From positions 757,001-821,000 of the forward strand of contig NZ_CP029186.1 in NCBI RefSeq assembly GCF_003096035.1: a stretch of 64,000 nt of DNA. Direction: 5' to 3'. This DNA comes from Flavobacterium album (GTDB lineage Bacteria; Bacteroidota; Bacteroidia; Flavobacteriales; Flavobacteriaceae). Below are positions 23,175 through 31,589 of the stretch, piece by piece. Below the pieces are notes generated by a model that saw only the letters and a list, made by a program, of their open reading frames with translations, ran no database searches and had not been told where the DNA came from. The translations under genes were made by a program, and so were the position numbers. How positions within the stretch are numbered: position 1 is the stretch's first letter; each line of letters starts with the position of its first letter.

Positions 23175-26162
23175 TTATTTTTTTATCTTGTTGATGATGG
23201 GCTGCAATAGCTTCAGCCCTTCCAGTTCGTTTAAAGCTATTTCCACCGATGGGGATACCTGGCGGCCCAGCTTGTGCTTCATGTCGTAATACAGTTCCAG
23301 TATCTTTTTGACATTGCCCGGCATGTTGTCCGAAAGCTTTATTTCCGGCAGTATGTATTCCAGCAATTTGAACAGTGCGTCATTGTGCTTGTGCGAAATA
23401 TCCCTGAGCGGTTCCAGAAGGCCCAGCATCCTGTTAGCCGGGGCATACTGCCTGTTGACAAGGATTCCAAGTTTTGAACCCATATCCTTCAGCGGAAGGC
23501 GGTTTTCCTCTATGCTCCGCACTAACACTTCGCCGGCCATTGCCCTTGCATTTTTGTTCTTGTTGAAAACCGAGGTGGCAAGGTAAATGACCGAACCCGG
23601 GTCCAGCCTGTAAAAGCTGTTCAGCATGTGCCTGAGCAGGATGGGGGTTTGCCTGTAATCAAACTCTTCTTCCTTATTGAAGATCGAGGCGAGAAACAAC
23701 GCTAAAGCCTCTGTGTTTTGGGGCATAATACTGTACATAAAGGTTACATCGGAACCATCGAAATACCAGGCTTTCTTTTCTTCTCTTGTATAAACATCTT
23801 TACCGTAAAAGAATGTATAAGGCACATCAGGGCGTTTCGGGAAGGGAATATCGAGGACATCGGCCACGTATTTCGTTTTTTCCCAATCGCCTAATGCAAC
23901 ACTATAAGCACCCCAATATTTCGCTTTCGTCTGAAGTCCCGGCCTGTAAGGTTCTACCATAAAAGGGACATCGCCAAACGACTTTGAAAATTCACTGAAA
24001 ACAGCATCCGGCTGGTAGGTACGCGCCGCCAAAGCCCAAAGGCCGGCCCACTCGCGATCTTTTACTTCCGGAATAGCTGTCGTGTTCCCTAAAGCGAAAT
24101 CCAGTAGCGCCCTCACATCGGCATCCTGTATTTCCGGGAGCTTTTTTGTGGCTTCTTCTGTATTTTCCCGTGGCATCCTGCTGATTGCAACGGCAAGGTC
24201 AGTAAGGTTAATCTTTTGGTTTGCTTTTTCGTAGGCAACAATCCTTTCGGCCAGTACCGCAGGATCTACCCAAAGAGGCGTGTGTGTCGGCGCGCTGAGG
24301 AAAGGCAGGGATACTTTATCGCATATCCTTTGCTGCGCCAGGATTACCAGGTCTGATAATGTGTGAATGTTGTAGGTAGCGCTGTCATTATACCGTTCGT
24401 ATCGATACACCCTGTCTTCATTTTCGAGGAAGGGAATAAACTCTCTGGAAAAATTACGATGCCAGGATTCCTGCCTGTATTTATCCAGCTGCTTGATGTA
24501 AGGCTCCAATTGTTCTTTGTAGTCGGGCGGGAAAAGATCCCTTTTGCACACCCAGCTTTGGAGCATGATTTCAAGGTCAACGGTGTCGTCTGACTTTACC
24601 GTTTTCCCGATATGGAAAAGAATGTCATTCCACGTTTCAGGGTAGGCAATCTTGTCATCCAGCCTTTTTACTGCAATGGGATCGAAAATATAGTCTTCGT
24701 CAGCATCTGCAGTAACAGCTGATGTTTCACCTGACGCATCCGGGCTCATTAAGGGTTTCAGGTCGTTCGCTACCTTTCCTAACATCTGCGACGCATACAT
24801 AGCCAGTTTTTCGCCCACTTCAGCATCTTTGCCATGCTTTAGCAAAAAGGCTGCCGCCCTTTCCTGCAGCTGCAGGCCGGGGATCATGAACATATCGGTT
24901 ACAAGGCTACATATCCTGTCTTTAAGTTCCGGTTTCTTTGCAATAGCTATATCCAGTTGGATAAGCAGCGCTTTAACGCCTCCCTTCATTTCGGCACGCA
25001 TAAAAACAGGCTCTGCCCAGTTGAGGAATTCCACCAGGTCAAAATCTTTTTCGGCGAAATAAGGCTTCAGGGAGTCGATAGCAAAATTAACGATGGAACT
25101 TTGTTCCGAATGCAGCAGCGGCAGGAACAGTGCCTGGTGCTTTATCACCAGCTCTCTTTCCAGTCCGGCCCTTAGCAGCACTTTCCGTAAATAAGCCTTC
25201 AGGTGGTTGTGCCAGTTTTTTGTCTGCACTTCGATCACATGGGTAAGCAGGAATTCTTTCTCTATTTTTCCTTCTTCGAGCAAACGCCAGAAGGCAACGT
25301 CCCAGAAAACGGTAAGGTCTTCAGGCCACGAAGCGGCAGCTTTACTCCCCTTGTAAATCCAGGTTGTGTGAAGGCTTGTTTCGTATTCAAACAGCAACGG
25401 AAGGTCGCGCTTATAAGCCAATTCATCATTACATATATAATCCAGCCCGTCTGAATAGATGCTGAGATATAGCGCGAACAATTCGGGATCATGCTTCACG
25501 TGCCCCCATTCCTCTAGTTTTCTCAGGTTGTTATAATGAAAGTATATACTCCTGCCGTTTCGTTGCCATTGCCGGAAAAACTGTAAAAGGTATTCACCTA
25601 TCCATGACGGTTTTGCCCAATCGAGCGCTTTTTTGATTTTATCGATTTTGTGGTAAGAGCGTAAAGCATCGGCCAGCTTGTCCCAGTTGCGGGTATCCGA
25701 AAAATCGAAAACAGCAAAGGCAACACAGGAGGCTATTTCATTTTTGTCGCTACCCAGCCAGCCGGAGTAGGTCTTTATTTCTTTTTTAAGCAGATCCTTA
25801 TGCTCCTTTGCATATTTTTCGAGAAAAGGTATAATGCCCTCATAATTAGTCTCATCAATGAGCGCTTTTAATTCCCGTGCAAGATTTTCTTTTATTTCTT
25901 TGGCAGAAACCTTTGCGCCGGACGTGGGTTTGGCGACAGCTATCTCCCCTGCCGTCCCATTTTCCGAATATCCTTTTTTTATTTTTTCTTTAATTAGCTT
26001 TTCCGCATCGGCAAGGCAGGCCTCATCGGTATCAAAATCTTTCGTTTTGGCCTGTCCCGAAGTCCCGCTCCGTCCAAAGGTTACAGTATGCGAATTTCCG
26101 GTTACTTCAATCTGCCAGAATTTGTCAGATGTATCATCAGTGTATTGTAAGTGTTTGATCAT
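23175..26162 (-). CDS. WGR domain protein (MolR-like)
   Basis: The 995-residue protein has an N-terminal WGR domain (residues about 1-75; W-x-I-x3-G ... FGRSGTSGQ ... F). It is followed by a long, mostly helical region rich in Leu and charged residues, without an evident catalytic motif. An acidic linker with DADEDYIF lies near the middle. WGR domains bind nucleic acid ends in PARPs and occur in bacterial MolR-like proteins of unknown role. The frame stays open for 14 codons upstream, but MIKHLQYTDD at 26162 fits the domain. It is the first gene of a two-gene operon with the SWIM gene. Confidence 0.82.
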   Translation of the reverse strand: MIKHLQYTDDTSDKFWQIEVTGNSHTVTFGRSGTSGQAKTKDFDTDEACLADAEKLIKEKIKKGYSENGTAGEIAVAKPTSGAKVSAKEIKENLARELKALIDETNYEGIIPFLEKYAKEHKDLLKKEIKTYSGWLGSDKNEIASCVAFAVFDFSDTRNWDKLADALRSYHKIDKIKKALDWAKPSWIGEYLLQFFRQWQRNGRSIYFHYNNLRKLEEWGHVKHDPELFALYLSIYSDGLDYICNDELAYKRDLPLLFEYETSLHTTWIYKGSKAAASWPEDLTVFWDVAFWRLLEEGKIEKEFLLTHVIEVQTKNWHNHLKAYLRKVLLRAGLERELVIKHQALFLPLLHSEQSSIVNFAIDSLKPYFAEKDFDLVEFLNWAEPVFMRAEMKGGVKALLIQLDIAIAKKPELKDRICSLVTDMFMIPGLQLQERAAAFLLKHGKDAEVGEKLAMYASQMLGKVANDLKPLMSPDASGETSAVTADADEDYIFDPIAVKRLDDKIAYPETWNDILFHIGKTVKSDDTVDLEIMLQSWVCKRDLFPPDYKEQLEPYIKQLDKYRQESWHRNFSREFIPFLENEDRVYRYERYNDSATYNIHTLSDLVILAQQRICDKVSLPFLSAPTHTPLWVDPAVLAERIVAYEKANQKINLTDLAVAISRMPRENTEEATKKLPEIQDADVRALLDFALGNTTAIPEVKDREWAGLWALAARTYQPDAVFSEFSKSFGDVPFMVEPYRPGLQTKAKYWGAYSVALGDWEKTKYVADVLDIPFPKRPDVPYTFFYGKDVYTREEKKAWYFDGSDVTFMYSIMPQNTEALALFLASIFNKEEEFDYRQTPILLRHMLNSFYRLDPGSVIYLATSVFNKNKNARAMAGEVLVRSIEENRLPLKDMGSKLGILVNRQYAPANRMLGLLEPLRDISHKHNDALFKLLEYILPEIKLSDNMPGNVKKILELYYDMKHKLGRQVSPSVEIALNELEGLKLLQPIINKIKK

Positions 26163-26345
26163 ATTGGTTATTAATTGGCGACTAAATGTAGGTAAAAAAA
26201 CCAATCGTAATCTAAAAAATGACCCGCCCGGACCTGTTTATATTTAATGCAGATGACCCTCGTGAAAAACTTTCAGGACAAGCGTATGACATAAGCGATC
26301 ATTCGTTGTAAAACATCTGAAATGCGTTCAAAAACAGGGGCAATA

Positions 26346-26380
26346 AAAAAAACAGCAGTAACATTTGCTACTGCTGTTTC
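26346..26380 (-). terminator. intrinsic terminator of the lipoprotein gene
   Basis: AAACAGCAGTA (26350-26360) pairs perfectly with TACTGCTGTTT (26369-26379). On the minus strand the stem is followed by eight T. It lies 36 bp past the stop codon of the minus-strand lipoprotein gene. Confidence 0.85.
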
Positions 26381-26415
26381 AGGAAAACCTCCCGTAACTA
26401 ACCCAACACAAGAAT

Positions 26416-27633
26416 TTAATTATGGTTATACGTCCAGTGTGTCGACTCGCCGCTATTCAGCGTGCCGGTCTTGGTCTGGACTACCGTATTGTTATCCATC
26501 ACTTTGACTGTGAAGTTGGATGATGTGCTGCCGCTGCCGCAATCGCCATAATAATCTACCCAGAAAGTGTACTGCCCCGATGGGCCATTGTTGAAGAAGA
26601 TGTTCTCGGAATCGCAGGCGTTGCCGCAGGCACAATCCACATCAATAGTACCGCCCTGGGCTGTTTCGTTGCCATAGTATATTATAGAGCCATTTGGGGT
26701 CTGCACATACAGGTCAAGGTCTACGTTGCCGGCGTTGCTAAACTGCAGGTTGAACCTTGGATTTCCGTTCTGTCCCTCCAGGCCGCCTTCTCCATCACAT
26801 TCAGCCCCGTCATTGGAAAGGCATATCGGCAGCTGGAAACCACCATCAGGCGTGGTGAACGTTCCGCTTCCTGTTTCGCCATTCTCCCAGGCAACGGTAT
26901 AGGTATATTGCGTGTTTTTATTGAGCACAAAACGTATCGTGTTGCAATCGGTATAGGTATGCATCTGCCCGTCCAGGCCTAAAAGCGTTATGTCATGACA
27001 AAATATTTCTGAAGACTTGCTGTCCATATTAAAACGGATCTGGTTCGATTGAAAATAATAGTCCGAGCACAGGCCGCCTTCCTGATAGAAACCATTGAGG
27101 CCGCTAAAGCTCACCCCGTTGATGGTTACGGTAGCCTTACAGGTTTCGTTGTGTGTAAACACTACTGCCGACTTTTGCAGGCTTCCCCATCCGCCATCGG
27201 TAACAAGGTTGGGGTTGGCAGCGTTTCCTCCTACTGTCATTTGCGAACCGTCAGGGTTGGTGCCGCTCAGGTAAATGGTCCTTGTAGCCGTATCTATCGT
27301 TCCGGTAATGTCTTCGATCCCTGCAAATGCCCCATTGGCCTCGGTCACAGTGATGTTGTAATTCGGGCCTGTTTTTACAGAGGAACCCTTCATGCTGCCG
27401 GTAAGCAGGTTGAGCCTGGTAGCGCCATCATCGTCGATGGTAACATACCCTTCCAGGTCGCTAACCGCCCCGTTGTTATTGAGCGTCCCGGTAAATATTC
27501 CTGAGAATTCGAATTCGGTTAAAGGCTTGTTCGATCCGCCTCCGGAGGAATCATCTTTGCTGCACGCTACTACTATGAGCAGGCACATAAAGGCCAGTGC
27601 AGATAATCTTTTTAGTGTTTTTGTTGGTTTCAT
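26416..27633 (-). CDS. surface-type lipoprotein with C-terminal DUF2135/YfaP-like domain
   Basis: The 405-residue protein has a lipoprotein signal peptide with Cys at about residue 24 (IVVAC). The following SKDDSSGGG is acidic and Gly-rich, like the export signal that sends flavobacterial lipoproteins to the cell surface. The middle is beta-rich and contains several paired Cys. The C-terminal 110 residues (VDLDLYVQTPNGSIIYYGN ... GGTIDVDCACG ... YTFWVDYYGDC) resemble the YfaP/DUF2135 beta-sandwich. It is a single gene with a strong terminator. The function is not known. Confidence 0.75.
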   Translation of the reverse strand: MKPTKTLKRLSALAFMCLLIVVACSKDDSSGGGSNKPLTEFEFSGIFTGTLNNNGAVSDLEGYVTIDDDGATRLNLLTGSMKGSSVKTGPNYNITVTEANGAFAGIEDITGTIDTATRTIYLSGTNPDGSQMTVGGNAANPNLVTDGGWGSLQKSAVVFTHNETCKATVTINGVSFSGLNGFYQEGGLCSDYYFQSNQIRFNMDSKSSEIFCHDITLLGLDGQMHTYTDCNTIRFVLNKNTQYTYTVAWENGETGSGTFTTPDGGFQLPICLSNDGAECDGEGGLEGQNGNPRFNLQFSNAGNVDLDLYVQTPNGSIIYYGNETAQGGTIDVDCACGNACDSENIFFNNGPSGQYTFWVDYYGDCGSGSTSSNFTVKVMDNNTVVQTKTGTLNSGESTHWTYNHN

Positions 27634-27784
27634 TTTTGCAGATGTTTAATTATTATTGGGTTAGAAGCAAATGTAACCTCTGAAGAAGCATCATAAAATA
27701 CCTAACAATGGGGATTTTCTTAGCGTTTAAGGAGCCTGTTTGAAAAATGGGTACCTCTATGTTTATGATCTTTGGGATATTCAA

Positions 27785-27792
27785 TATATTTG
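27785..27792 (+). promoter_or_regulatory. -7 box abutting the mce start codon
   Basis: TATATTTG ends three bases before ATG 27796, as in the gene at 19624. Leaderless transcription is suggested. Confidence 0.5.
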
Positions 27793-27795
27793 GGC

Positions 27796-28197
27796 ATGAG
27801 AAAAATAGAGCACATCGGCATAGCGGTAAAAGACCTTGCAGCATCTAACCTGCTTTTTGAAAAACTATTCGGCGCACCGGCCTATAAAGAAGAAGAGGTG
27901 GCCAGCGAAGGCGTAAAGACTTCTTTTTTCATGAACGGCCCGAACAAGATCGAGCTCTTGGAAGCGACCAATCCCGACAGCCCTATTGCCAAATTCCTTG
28001 AAAAAAAAGGCGAAGGCATACACCACATCGCTTTTGACGTGGAAGATATCGTTGCAGAAATTGCACGCCTGAAAGCGGAAGGATTTACAGTACTGAACGA
28101 AACCCCTAAACGCGGTGCCGACAATAAGCTGGTGGCCTTCCTTCACCCAAAAGGCACCAATGGTGTTTTGGTAGAGCTGTGCCAGGAGATAGGGTAA
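27796..28197 (+). CDS. mce: methylmalonyl-CoA epimerase
   Basis: This enzyme interconverts (2R)- and (2S)-methylmalonyl-CoA, linking propionyl-CoA metabolism to succinyl-CoA. The 133-residue protein has the vicinal-oxygen-chelate fold: two beta-alpha-beta-beta-beta units beginning with KIEHIGIAVKDL and GEGIHHIAFDVEDI. Metal ligands are visible as His in the first strand, His in HHIAFD and Glu near the C-terminus (GVLVELCQ). ATG 27796 matches the family N-terminus. The open frame goes eight codons further up, across the promoter box. No mutase gene is nearby. Confidence 0.93.
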   Translation: MRKIEHIGIAVKDLAASNLLFEKLFGAPAYKEEEVASEGVKTSFFMNGPNKIELLEATNPDSPIAKFLEKKGEGIHHIAFDVEDIVAEIARLKAEGFTVLNETPKRGADNKLVAFLHPKGTNGVLVELCQEIG

Positions 28198-28254
28198 TGA
28201 TTCAATTCCATGATGTAGTAATGTAACAATTACCCTATTGACCGCATTAAGAAA

Positions 28255-28307
28255 AATTGCTACATTTATAAATTGCTACCTTGACATATTAATAATTGCT
28301 ACCTTTG
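28255..28307 (+). promoter_or_regulatory. rbfA promoter with three AATTGCTAC copies
   Basis: The -7 box TACCTTTG (28300-28307) is four bases before ATG 28312, and TTG at 28281-28283 is a possible -33 element. AATTGCTAC occurs three times (28255, 28271, 28294). Each copy runs into a -7-like sequence (TACATTTA, TACCTTGA, TACCTTTG), and only the last is canonical. Confidence 0.55.
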
Positions 28308-28311
28308 CAGC

Positions 28312-28704
28312 ATGGAAACAAACAGGCAGAAAAAGATCGGGGCGCTCCTTCAAAACGATCTGGTTGATATTTTACAAGGCGAGATACGTAAGAACGGCAT
28401 CTCCAATCTTATTATTTCTATATCGAAAGTAGTTGTAACGACCGACTTGTCGATCGCAAAAGTTTATCTTAGCGTATTCCCTTCAGAAAGGGGCGGTGAG
28501 ATACTTAATGCCGTAAAATCGAATGCGCCGCTTATCAAGCACGACCTTTCGCAACGCGTAAAATTGCAGTTGCGTAAAGTGCCGAACCTTGTATTTTACA
28601 TAGACGACACCCTTGACCAGATCGAAATCATCGACCGCGAACTTAGCGGTGCAAATAACCCACTTACCAACCCTGAACTCTTAGAAAAACGCAAGAAATC
28701 TTAA
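28312..28704 (+). CDS. rbfA: ribosome-binding factor A
   Basis: RbfA binds the 30S subunit late in assembly and helps 16S rRNA 5'-end maturation. At 130 residues it has the usual size, with a KH-like fold: METNRQKKIGALLQNDLVDIL, then ISNLIISISKVVVTTDLSIAKVYLSVFP and RKVPNLVFYIDDTLD. It is the first gene of a two-gene operon; the permease gene starts one base after its stop codon. Confidence 0.95.
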   Translation: METNRQKKIGALLQNDLVDILQGEIRKNGISNLIISISKVVVTTDLSIAKVYLSVFPSERGGEILNAVKSNAPLIKHDLSQRVKLQLRKVPNLVFYIDDTLDQIEIIDRELSGANNPLTNPELLEKRKKS

Positions 28705-28705
28705 T

Positions 28706-29911
28706 TTGGGCTTCCCGTTTTACATAGCACGGCGTTATACCATAAGCCGCAGCAAAAGCACTGCCGTAAACATCATTACCGCAATTGCCGCTGTGGGCAT
28801 ACTGGCGAGCACCGCCGCGCTGTTCATTATCATGTCGGCTTTCAGCGGGCTCAAGGATTTCAGCCTATCGTTTACCGATGCTACCGACCCGGACCTTAAG
28901 CTGTCGTCCATTGGCGGGAAAACATTCCTTATCTCCCCTCAGCAGGAACAGCAGCTGAAAGGGCTTAAAGGAGTGGCGGTGTACAGTAAAATAGCCGAAG
29001 AACGCGTGCTTTTTTATTTTGATGGAAAAGAGCAGGTAGCCGTACTCAAAGGGACCGACAGCCTTTTTACGCAGGTAAACCCAATGAAGGCAAAGCTCGT
29101 TGGCGGGCAATGGCCCATTACCGAAACCTCTCAGGTAGTTGTAGGCGCTGATATTTTCACGAAATTATCGCTGGGACTGTTTGACTACAACCGCGTTCTC
29201 GAAGTATATGTGCCAAAACCGGGAAAAGGCCCGATACAAAGCCCCGAAGATGCCTTTAATAAAGGCGGCCTGCATGTGGTCGGGGTATATTCTGTCAATG
29301 ACGATGTGAACGGAAAATATGTTTTCTGCAATCTCGATACCGCCCAAAAGCTGCTGGATTTCCCTGCGAACAAACTTACCGCAATTGAATTCAAGCTCGC
29401 ACCAGGCGCAGTCGAAGATGATGTGAGGCAGCAATTGCAAACCATCTTCAATAATAAAGTCATCATTAAGAACAGGGCGCAGCTTAACGACTCGCTTTAT
29501 AAAATGCTCAATGCCGAAAACCTGGTAACCTACCTTTTCTGCTCGCTGGTCGTGGTGCTTACGCTGTTTTGCCTTGCAGGAGCGCTCATTATGCTGATTC
29601 TCGATAAAAGGGAGAACATCAAAACCCTGTACAGCCTTGGCACTGAGGTAAGCAGCCTGCGCAAGATATTTTTATACCAGGGCATTTTTATTACTACGCT
29701 TGGCATATTCTTCGGGCTCCTGATCGCTTCGGGAATCATACTCCTACAACAGCATTTTTCACTGTTTATGATTACTAATGATATGGCCTACCCTGTTGCC
29801 TTCAGGCTGCAGAATGTACTTATCGTGCTCGCTACCATTTTTACCCTAGGCATTCTGGCCTCATGGATAGCGGCAGGCAGGGTAAATAAAAAATTGCTTG
29901 AAAATTCATAA
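28706..29911 (+). CDS. FtsX-type ABC transporter permease, LolC/LolE-like
   Basis: The 401-residue protein has one N-terminal membrane helix (residues about 20-45), a periplasmic domain of about 220 residues and three C-terminal membrane helices (about 270-395). This is the MacB/LolC/LolE layout used in lipoprotein release or related mechanotransmission. The start must be TTG 28706: MGFPFYIARRYTISRSKSTAVN matches the family N-terminus, and no ATG or GTG lies nearby in frame. It begins one base after the rbfA stop, so translation is probably coupled. No ATPase gene is adjacent. Confidence 0.85.
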   Translation: MGFPFYIARRYTISRSKSTAVNIITAIAAVGILASTAALFIIMSAFSGLKDFSLSFTDATDPDLKLSSIGGKTFLISPQQEQQLKGLKGVAVYSKIAEERVLFYFDGKEQVAVLKGTDSLFTQVNPMKAKLVGGQWPITETSQVVVGADIFTKLSLGLFDYNRVLEVYVPKPGKGPIQSPEDAFNKGGLHVVGVYSVNDDVNGKYVFCNLDTAQKLLDFPANKLTAIEFKLAPGAVEDDVRQQLQTIFNNKVIIKNRAQLNDSLYKMLNAENLVTYLFCSLVVVLTLFCLAGALIMLILDKRENIKTLYSLGTEVSSLRKIFLYQGIFITTLGIFFGLLIASGIILLQQHFSLFMITNDMAYPVAFRLQNVLIVLATIFTLGILASWIAAGRVNKKLLENS

Positions 29912-29940
29912 TTTTAGCATTTTTCATAAAAAATTACGTT

Positions 29941-29948
29941 TATATTTG
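29941..29948 (+). promoter_or_regulatory. -7 box before the MATE gene
   Basis: TATATTTG lies 129 nt before the MATE ATG, giving a long leader. No clear -33 TTG is seen. The leader (about 29954-30077) shows no obvious stable fold. Confidence 0.4.
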
Positions 29949-30077
29949 TGCTTTATTCAAAGCATATGATAGTATTTGCTGTCCGCACCCGCTAACAAGG
30001 ACACCTCTTCCCGGCAAATCGAAAAGGCATTATTCCTGATGCCTCTACCCTATTATTAATACATCAAATACAATATC

Positions 30078-31502
30078 ATGACACAGAAAGGAAATTCCTC
30101 CGGTGCCCTGTCACGCTTTTTTTCATTATTGAAACAATCCCTCAAGGGAGAAAATATAGACTTTACACAAGGCAGCATACGCCGTGCCGTATTACTGCTT
30201 GCCATACCCATGATGCTCGAAATGGTTATGGAGTCGGTATTCGCACTTGTCGACCTTTACTTTGTAGGCCACCTCGAGAACAGCAGTTTTGCCATGCAAA
30301 CGGTCGGGCTTACAGAATCGGTACTGACAATTATCTACTCCATTGCTATCGGGATGAGCATGGCTGCCACTGCTGTGGTAGCGCGCCGCATTGGCGAAAA
30401 AGACCCGGTAGCCGCAGCCAAAGCCGGTATGCAGGCCATAGTTGTAGCGGTAGCGGTCAATATACTTATTGCGGTATTTGGGTTTATTTATGCTACTGAT
30501 ATACTAGTTATTATGGGTTCGTCACGGGAATCTGCCGAATTTGGTACTGATTTCATTCGCATTATGATGAGCGGCAGCTTTGTCATTATGCTGCTGTTCC
30601 TTTTTAACGGAATCTTCCGTGGGGCAGGTAACGCTGCCATTGCCATGAAAAGCCTTTGGATAGCCAACATTGCCAACATTATCCTGTGCCCGATATTCAT
30701 TAACGGGTTGGGGCCGATACCCGCTTTCGGGCTAACGGGCGCGGCTATAGCCACCACGATAGGCCGCAGCATGGGTGTGCTTTACCAGCTGTATAATCTC
30801 TTCAACGGTAAGGGTATGCTGAAAGTAGTTGCCTCTTATTTCATACCCGACATAGAACAGATAAAGGCGCTTGTAAAAGTGGCCGCACCGGGTATACTGC
30901 AATTTGTTATCGGCTCGTGCAGCTGGATGTTCCTTGCGAACTTAGTAGCGACCACAGGCGGCGACGAAGGTTCGGCGGGCTACCAGAGCGCGCTCCGTAT
31001 CATGATGTTCTTTATGCTTCCGGCATGGGGAATGAGCGGTGCAGCGGCTACACTGGTAGGGCAAAACCTTGGCGCCAAACTACCGGAACGGGCAGAGCGG
31101 TCGGTTATTGTCACGGCAAAATTCAATATGGCTTATATGGCGGCTATTATGGTAATAACGCTCTTGGCAGCCGAACCCATGATGTCGTTCTTTACCACAA
31201 ACCCGCATGTACATCAAATAGCTGTAAAAGCCATCCGGATACTGAGCGCAGGCTATGTATTTTATGGCCTTGGAATGGTGCTGCTTAATGTTTTCAACGG
31301 CTCAGGCGATACCAAAACCCCTACATGGGTCAACCTTTTTGGGTTTTGGTTTTGCCAGATACCACTTGCCTACCTGCTTGCCAAAGGATTAGATATGGGG
31401 CCAACGGGAGTATTCTGGGCAGTGCCTATAGCCGAGACCGCCATGACTATTGCCAGCTTTATCCTTTTCAAAAGGGGAAGGTGGAAAAAGGTGGAGGTAT
31501 AA
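30078..31502 (+). CDS. MATE family efflux transporter
   Basis: This 474-residue inner-membrane protein is expected to have 12 membrane helices, and it exports drugs or metabolites using Na+ or H+. Characteristic MATE features are the N-terminal IRRAVLLLAIPMMLEMVMESVFALVDLYFVG and the second-half repeat IKALVKVAAPGILQFVIGSCSW. A long cytosolic N-terminus precedes the first helix. The substrate cannot be told. It ends just before a dispersed repeat and a strong terminator. Confidence 0.92.
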   Translation: MTQKGNSSGALSRFFSLLKQSLKGENIDFTQGSIRRAVLLLAIPMMLEMVMESVFALVDLYFVGHLENSSFAMQTVGLTESVLTIIYSIAIGMSMAATAVVARRIGEKDPVAAAKAGMQAIVVAVAVNILIAVFGFIYATDILVIMGSSRESAEFGTDFIRIMMSGSFVIMLLFLFNGIFRGAGNAAIAMKSLWIANIANIILCPIFINGLGPIPAFGLTGAAIATTIGRSMGVLYQLYNLFNGKGMLKVVASYFIPDIEQIKALVKVAAPGILQFVIGSCSWMFLANLVATTGGDEGSAGYQSALRIMMFFMLPAWGMSGAAATLVGQNLGAKLPERAERSVIVTAKFNMAYMAAIMVITLLAAEPMMSFFTTNPHVHQIAVKAIRILSAGYVFYGLGMVLLNVFNGSGDTKTPTWVNLFGFWFCQIPLAYLLAKGLDMGPTGVFWAVPIAETAMTIASFILFKRGRWKKVEV

Positions 31503-31507
31503 GCCTC

Positions 31508-31532
31508 TTAACCCCCCAAAGGGGGAATTGGA
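31508..31532 (+). repeat. TAACCCC-AAAGGGGGAATT repeat, copy 1
   Basis: The repeat starts right after the MATE stop codon. An inverted second copy at 31606-31632 forms the end of the dusB reading frame. The two copies face each other across the terminator. Confidence 0.6.
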
Positions 31533-31542
31533 GCTGTAAACA

Positions 31543-31577
31543 AAAACGGGGTTGTCTTTTAGGACAACCCCGTTTTT
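31543..31577. terminator. strong bidirectional terminator
   Basis: A perfect 15-bp stem (AAAAACGGGGTTGTC / GACAACCCCGTTTTT) closes a 5-nt loop between the convergent MATE and dusB genes. Confidence 0.9.
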
Positions 31578-31589
31578 CATATATAGATT

